From Chrysophaeum taylorii (taxonomy: Eukaryota; Sar; Pelagophyceae; Pelagomonadales; Pelagomonadaceae), in contig JAQMWT010000370.1 in NCBI GenBank assembly GCA_029834535.1, positions 1 through 64,000 of the forward strand: a stretch of DNA of 64,000 nucleotides. Direction: 5' to 3'. This document shows, one piece after another, positions 58,515 to 64,000 of this stretch (position 1 is its first letter; each line of letters starts with the position of its first letter). Under the pieces are notes generated by a model. That model did not search any database. It saw only the letters and a program-made list of their open reading frames with translations, and was not told the DNA's origin. The position numbers and the translations under genes are program-made.

Positions 58515-61500
58515 CTTCTTTTCTGCTTTCTTCAAAAACAAAAAGCCAGGTGGCGCCTGCAACTAACGGCGACCAGCAAAACAACGGATATATATACCTA
58601 TAGCATTTTCGAGACCACCAAGGGTTTCGCGACACACGAGTTGTTTGTTCATCCATCAGCTGCGGGTTTTTTTCTTCATCACGAGTCCCGTCGTGACGAC
58701 TTTACATTAAGTCCCATCATCGACGACGGAAGGGTGGCCCACGACGAAGCTTTTGCAGGTGGGTTTGGTGGCGGCGGCTTGGCGTCGCTCTTACGGGACG
58801 AAGATGAAGACGATGACACGATCGGATTGCCTCTGGTGCCGAAGCTATCGTCGGTTGAGGAAGCTGGCGTCACAGATGCGGCGCCCGGGTTCGACGAAGG
58901 GATGATGAGATCGTTAGTGGACTTGGCGAACTCGGCGGCGTGGACCGACTTTGAGGTCGTCGCGATTGCGCGGGGCTAATTTCGACGAGCTCATCGCGTA
59001 CCGGGCGCGCGCCGGGCGCACGGCGCCGTGGAGAAGACCAGGCACCCCGAGGGCGGTGCATCGAGAGCACTGGGAATGACCGCGGACCGGCGCAATGCGC
59101 GCGCGCGCCGCTCGGCCGTGCTCTTGCTGGAGAGAAGAGCACGAAAAAAAACGCGGGCGGGGAGCGGTGACCACCGTGGTTTGTCCATGGCGCGCTCCTC
59201 AGCGCAAGGCTGCTCCCAAGCCGGCGACGGGCAGGCAGCGCCAGAGGCGGCCACGGAGCGGGAGGTCGAGGATGCCTCTGCGAGCTGGCGGCGCTGCTGG
59301 AACGTTGACTGCGAGCTGGCAGCGACGTCGGCAGCGGCTGACGGCGACCTCGAGCTGGCCGCGACCGGCGACGCGACGACTGGTGCGGCGCAGCTGCCCT
59401 TAACGACAGCACCTGCAGGGGCGAGTTGGAGCTATTCTGCAGAAGTGCTGAGCCTCGACGATGCTGACGACCGCAAGGACGCGTCCGTCCTACGAGCGCG
59501 GCGAGTGGTTCGTCTATACCCGCGCCCTCGAGCTGCCGCGCGACGACTACCGTGAGTCTTGGGGAATCATGTCGCATGCTGGGAGGCCGTGCACTGGGTG
59601 ACAGCCACATCGAGCGAGCCACGACTGGAACCACTCGGCCATCAATGACGGACCGACGCGCCTCAATGCCCTTGACCTTTGGTCGAGAAGCGAGCGCGAC
59701 CATTCCAGGCGGAGCCTCGAAAAAAACCACTTCCTTCTTTGGACGTCGTGTCGTTGCATTGGGCGCTGCGCGGACCTCGCGGAGGAGATCCTCGAGTCTC
59801 GTCGTTATGGGGAGCTATGCGCGTGCAACAAGAGTCGCAAAGAAGGGAACGCTCTCATTGCGCGGCTCCGGCACGGCGAGTTGGGGCGCCGGAACTTGAT
59901 CTGCGTCCCGTTTCTGCACCGTTGGCTCGGCGTCCCGAAGCAGCGGATCCGACAGGTCGATGCGACCCGTCGCTTTGGCCTTCCACGCTGGCTGCATCGA
60001 TCTTCGTGACGGTTTCGCCATCCTCGTTACCGGCGAAGTTTTTGGAGTCGATTCCACGGCAGCGCGGCCGATAATACCAGACCATCCAAAAACCACTTCT
60101 ACCTCTACACCCGCGATTGCCCCGAGGACAATTTTCGCTGCTTCACGCAGGGCGATGTAAACACGGTTGCAGCATTGTTTAGACGTTTCAGGGAGTCGAA
60201 TCCAGATGTCGACGTCATTGTTCCGCAAAGTCGTTTTGGACATCAACAAGGCCGAAAGCATTGCCGCCGGCGTGCTCAAAGTCCAGCCGGACCATAACGT
60301 TGGCCGCGTGGAGACCTCCATCGAGTACTTCCTGGACCGCACCGAGTATGCCCGAATGTAGGCCGCGATCGACGGCCAGAAGGACGAAGCGCAGCGGCAG
60401 GAGCAGCGGGAAAAACAGCTCCAGGCCATACGGTCGAGGCGCGCCGACGGCGGCGGCGGCGACGGATCCGAACTACATACCACGACACGATCGGCTGACA
60501 AGTCGGTGGTCGATCTGCCCAAGCTCCTTCGCGAAGTCCAAGGCATGGGCCTGGAGCGGTTCGTCTACCAGGTCAGCGGCTGCTGCTGCGATCTCCTCCG
60601 CGAGCGTATGCATTTCTACCCGCCCGAGATCGGGGGGCACGGCTCGAAGAACGCGTCGTCGAGGAGGGTCTCCTCAATGTACTGCTTGGATTTAACGGCG
60701 AGAAGGTGCTCATCATCGTCGTTGACCGTGCCTCGTTAAATCAAAACTGGACAAAGCCGCTCACTCTTCCCCAATTTCTCGTGGACATTGGCGTTTGCGA
60801 CTTTTGTATCATCATCTTTTTCTGGCAGAACGATTCCGAGTCGGGTTCCGACCGCTGGTTTGGCTTGTTGACGGAGGCCATGAAGATTGTCGTCTGTCTC
60901 GACTAGGTGGCGGCGCGGCTGTGCGAGTCTCTCGGCGATGCGACCAGCAACCATCATAGAGCCGGTAGCTGATGATGGCCGCCCGGTACCACCGCGACGA
61001 CACCAACTACGCCAACGCGGGGCTCGAGAGGACTCGAACTTTCACCTTGTCTGCGCGGGCCACGACTTTAGCCGCCTATCACTAAAAGTGATCCGTGTGG
61101 CCGCGCGGGCCGGACGTTCGACGCCTCGCTCCGCATCTTTGTCCAGCGCTTCTCGAGCTGCCGCGAGGGCGTCGTCCGCATCTGGACCTTGGCTCCGCGG
61201 CGGATGATGGTCCTGGACTCGGCCGGCGACGACGAAGGCACTCGCTCGGCCTCAGTCTGACGTGGCGACCGAGCCAGCCCCGCAGACCGACTCTTCGCAG
61301 GCCCAGCTCCTGGCGTCTTACGCAAAAATAACAAGGGCAAAACTCACCCACGTCGGACCACCTGAGCGAGCGAGAAGATCTGGCGCTCGAGGAGAGGTCG
61401 AGCTGCCCAGCGATCGAGTAAGTCCAGTCTAAGCGGCACTAAAATCGAACCGGCAATGAATAAACGCGGACAAACAACTCGAGTCGCAGCGTCGGCTCCG

Positions 61501-62482
61501 AAAATCTGCCTCGTGAAGGAAGATTTCTCGTGTTGTCCGCGTGATCAACGAAGTTGTCTACCGCGTGGCCGCTCCCCGCTTACGACTGCCGGCGACACCT
61601 GGCACGGTCAAATCATTACCCCGCGGCAGGAACCCTCGATTCTAGGAACGTTGCGCGAAGGATTATAGCGATGGGTCTTGAGGCAGCAAATCATTTCCGG
61701 GAGAAGAATCCACGAGAGCCGCCGCGCGCGCGCGTGATAGGTGGAAACCGCAAGTTGGCTGCAGATTGACGCACACCTTCGTCACGGGCATTCGCTTTCG
61801 GCTCGCTCGGGCCTGTCATGTTGGTGATGGCGTGGAACGAGAGGACTCTCCTCCGCTCGACCCTAAAGCGAAGAGGGCGGAGCTCTTGCGGACGAGGGAT
61901 ACGGCGCAAAAAAATCTCGTCTCCCAAAAGCCGAAGCTGCGTACGATGGCTAAGTGCACGTACCCGGGTGCTTCTTGATCGAGCCGGGATCGTCGTGCCA
62001 ACTTCGGGCAAAATGTACGGAGATCACGCATGCCTCGACGGGCACCCCAAGAAGACCCCTCGGCGGTGCTAGCAAGACCCAGATCGAAACCAAGCAGCCT
62101 TACAAAAAGGCACCCCGCTTTATGGTCGAATTTGGTTGTAGCGCGTGTTCCTTCCGGGGTGACGTGCAGCGCGTGCCAATCGCGTGCTGACCACCGGCTG
62201 GAAACGCTAGTGTGAAGGGCTGCGGAACATCGCCGGATCGGCGCTATTTCCAAGTCGGGCAACCGAGCCTCGTTACAACGTATTCAGCGTCGTCTTTGCT
62301 CTCGACATTTTCCGGCCAAGCCACCGGCGTTTTAGAGATCTCTATGATATGATACACCCGAATTCCCCTCCTGGTGATGAAGTTCGACCTCTAAATGCTT
62401 CGAGAGGAGAGAAGACCAGAGCTCGGCGATGTATCTCTGGAGGAAGGAAGGAAGGAAGGAAGGAAGGAAGGGAGGAAGGGAG
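58515..62482. other. 4-kb stretch of decayed sequence, no intact gene
   Basis: Frames are short and change often. Between about 59.48 and 60.90 kb, fragments in several phases have ordinary, non-low-complexity protein composition, such as GEWFVYTRALELPRDDY, GNALIARLRHGELGRRNLIC and LPKLLREVQGMGLERFVYQV. This suggests one old coding region broken many times. I cannot name its family. A GGAA/GGAAG run lies at 62441-62479. Confidence 0.45.
62441..62479 (+). repeat. GGAA microsatellite
   Basis: About nine GGAA units with an interspersed GGGA. It sits a few bases beyond the stop codon of the right-edge PH gene. Confidence 0.9.
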
Positions 62483-64000
62483 CTAGGAGGTTCCCCCCGA
62501 GAGGACGCCGCTAAAGGTAGCAGCGAAGTAAGTTAGCATACTCTCAGTTGTTTGAGGCGGCGCCGGCGGCGGCGGAGGGGCCTGGATGGGCGGCTCCGCT
62601 TCGATCTGGCGGAAGACTTGGGCGCGATGGAAGGCACGGAGCCATTCTCTTGCCTGCTCGGAATCGGGCGCGGCAATCTGGAATCCAGGGTGGTCTACGT
62701 TGCGCGGCTTAACGACAAAAATTTCATTGGTGCGGGGTTCGACAATCGTGAGACGAAGGTCGAGGCGGTTCATAAGCTGTGACGGGGGCTGCGCGAAATA
62801 CGAATTGAGATACGTTCCTTCAATTGCGAGCCATCGTCGAACCCAGGTATTCGTCTTCTTGACTGGCCGCCGCACCAACCCCTCGAGCCTAGAAGGGGCG
62901 ATATTTTCCATGAGTTCTCTTAGTTTGGGCGTCCATCGCACGTCGAACACCTCCCCAAAAGCGCCGAGCTCGACCCCGTTCAGAAATACCGCTACCGACG
63001 CCACAACTCCGACCGTGCCAAGGCACTGACGAGCGACGAACTCCGTCTCCGCTTTGTCGTTGATCGAGTCCTCGACGGGCACGACAGACTCGACCTCGTG
63101 TGCGAGCTTCGGTGGTTCGGCCGCTCCGACACGCTGCTCCGGCAAGTTCACGAGAGGGTACGGAAGCGCGACACTCTTCTCTTCTTCGGAAAAATCCACG
63201 TCGCCAACGGCTGGAGTGGCCGCCTGCTGCCGCGTAGGACCTGCAACTTGGGATGACGCTTGTGTAATCGGCTCTTCCACGGGGGGCATCGGCGTGGCTG
63301 GGTCTTCCTCCATCTCTGGCGCTACCACGACGACCTCCTCGGGCACGGCCATCACCTCCTCCGTTTTCGGCGCAGCAATAATGGCATCCACCACCTCGTC
63401 GCCAGGAGTTATGTGCGTTGGCAAGACAACGTGCTGCGGCTCCGCTTCGACCACCTCCTGCATAAGAGTGGGATGACGTGGTGTAACCATTGGCGCGTCT
63501 GTGATAATCCGTGGCGTCGTAGTACCCGCGGCCACCTCTTGATCGCCCGCGCTGCCCTCGGCCAACTCAAGAACGCCAGACGTCGCGAGCGTTTCCGTCT
63601 GCGGCGGTGCAACGTCCACATCGACGACGCTCTCCCGCTCGGGAGTAGCAACCACCGCAGTCTCTTCGCCATCGAGGAAGACCTGCCGCGTGGCCGCTGC
63701 CTCCGACGCGACCGTCACCACCGCCTTCGCGACGTTTTGTTGCCCAAACTCGCGAGAAGCAGGCGGTACGACCTTCTCCTCGAGCGCGAGCTGCGGCGCA
63801 GCATCCGCCTCGGCTGCGACAGTCCCCGCATCGTTGACACCCTCGTGCTCGGGAACTGCAGGTGGCGCAACATCCTGCTCGACGACCAGAACCTGTGGCC
63901 TGCCCTCTGTCTCGAGCGCGACGTTCTTGTGCACGGGCTGCTGCGGCATAACATCTGCGACACTTCCCGCATCGGTGTCACCCTCCTGCGCGGAAACGGC
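62483..64000 (-). CDS. PH-domain protein with Val/Ala/Glu-rich repeats, open at the window edge
   Basis: The frame runs from the TAG at 62483 to the edge of the window with no stop, so the start may lie outside; the first in-window ATG is at 63949. The N-terminal two-thirds is low-complexity, rich in Val, Ala, Glu, Pro and Thr with loose repeats such as VVATPERESVVDVDVAPPQT and PEEVVVVAPEMEEDPATPM. The C-terminal part contains a PH-like domain from about LVRRPVKKTNTWVRRWLAIE to SEQAREWLRAFHRAQVF, closely like the domain at the start of the protein at 8346. It likely binds membrane lipids or a protein (inference). Confidence 0.7.
   Translation of the reverse strand, partial: AVSAQEGDTDAGSVADVMPQQPVHKNVALETEGRPQVLVVEQDVAPPAVPEHEGVNDAGTVAAEADAAPQLALEEKVVPPASREFGQQNVAKAVVTVASEAAATRQVFLDGEETAVVATPERESVVDVDVAPPQTETLATSGVLELAEGSAGDQEVAAGTTTPRIITDAPMVTPRHPTLMQEVVEAEPQHVVLPTHITPGDEVVDAIIAAPKTEEVMAVPEEVVVVAPEMEEDPATPMPPVEEPITQASSQVAGPTRQQAATPAVGDVDFSEEEKSVALPYPLVNLPEQRVGAAEPPKLAHEVESVVPVEDSINDKAETEFVARQCLGTVGVVASVAVFLNGVELGAFGEVFDVRWTPKLRELMENIAPSRLEGLVRRPVKKTNTWVRRWLAIEGTYLNSYFAQPPSQLMNRLDLRLTIVEPRTNEIFVVKPRNVDHPGFQIAAPDSEQAREWLRAFHRAQVFRQIEAEPPIQAPPPPPAPPQTTESMLTYFAATFSGVLSGGTS

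Noticed and set aside
58515-58979. Plus-strand frame ending at 58979 (acidic, Ser-rich tail such as LVDLANSAAWTDFEVVAI)
   Set aside because: The 3' part looks protein-like, but the 5' part is the antisense of the ankyrin gene. It might be a small exon, but no splice model was convincing.
61010-61085. tRNA-like GTTCGAGTCC motif on the minus strand near 61.04 kb
   Set aside because: The flanking bases do not form a T-stem, and no matching acceptor stem or anticodon arm can be built.

Overview
The window is nuclear DNA from a GC-rich, gene-dense, flagellated alga with a red-lineage secondary plastid, most likely a photosynthetic stramenopile (pelagophyte-like groups fit, but I cannot fix the class). 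The evidence is an LHC antenna protein whose precursor has a signal peptide ending in an ASAFAP-type motif (ASHAFVAP), a radial-spoke protein 3 gene, eukaryotic trafficking genes (Rab, VPS29, STE24, GPR107-like, endosomal NHE) and very short GT-AG introns (44-88 bp). Most genes are single-exon and closely packed. Several are divergent pairs about 45-100 bp apart, and some tail-to-tail pairs touch or overlap.

Layout. 1-4.83 kb is a MULE-type DNA transposon with a spliced transposase, a SWIM finger, a tandem-repeat linker and a Tudor-like tail; both ends carry arrays of an AAGTTTGGTCA motif. 4.83-8.3 kb is mostly empty apart from a decayed superoxide-reductase-like gene. 8.3-25.4 kb is a dense gene block: PH protein, membrane protein, Rab, STE24, VPS29, tyrosinase-like protein, GUCD1-like protein, GPR107-like protein, zinc-finger protein, NHE, sulfatase and a CDF/TMEM163-like transporter. 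25.4-28.5 kb is a head-to-tail array of short Helitron copies carrying remnants of the Pif1-like helicase; it is inserted in the CDF upstream region and flanked by a second copy of the CDF 5' end. 29.1-31.2 kb is glutaminyl-tRNA synthetase. 31.27-32.6 kb is a fourth Helitron copy, itself interrupted. 32.7-49.2 kb is a second dense block: LHC, SLC25 carrier, RBM25, a long coiled-coil protein, a GT14 glycosyltransferase, a TTD14-like P-loop protein, a small coiled-coil protein and a 1521-residue fusion of an SNF2-like helicase to an AlkA-type DNA glycosylase. 49.2-52.2 kb is a gene desert. 52.2-58.5 kb holds a Cys-rich protein, a protein with several cyclic-nucleotide-binding-like modules, RSPH3 and an ankyrin protein. 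58.5-62.5 kb is decayed sequence. A second PH protein runs off the right edge.

Quality. Several conserved genes (STE24, VPS29, the tyrosinase-like gene, LHC) read well but change frame by what look like single lost bases, often in short homopolymers, while very long neighbours (1521 aa, 940 aa, 679 aa) are intact. Helitron copy 3 has many small deletions. Some of the apparent breaks may therefore be consensus errors of a long-read assembly. All calls come from reading motifs; no profile search was run.
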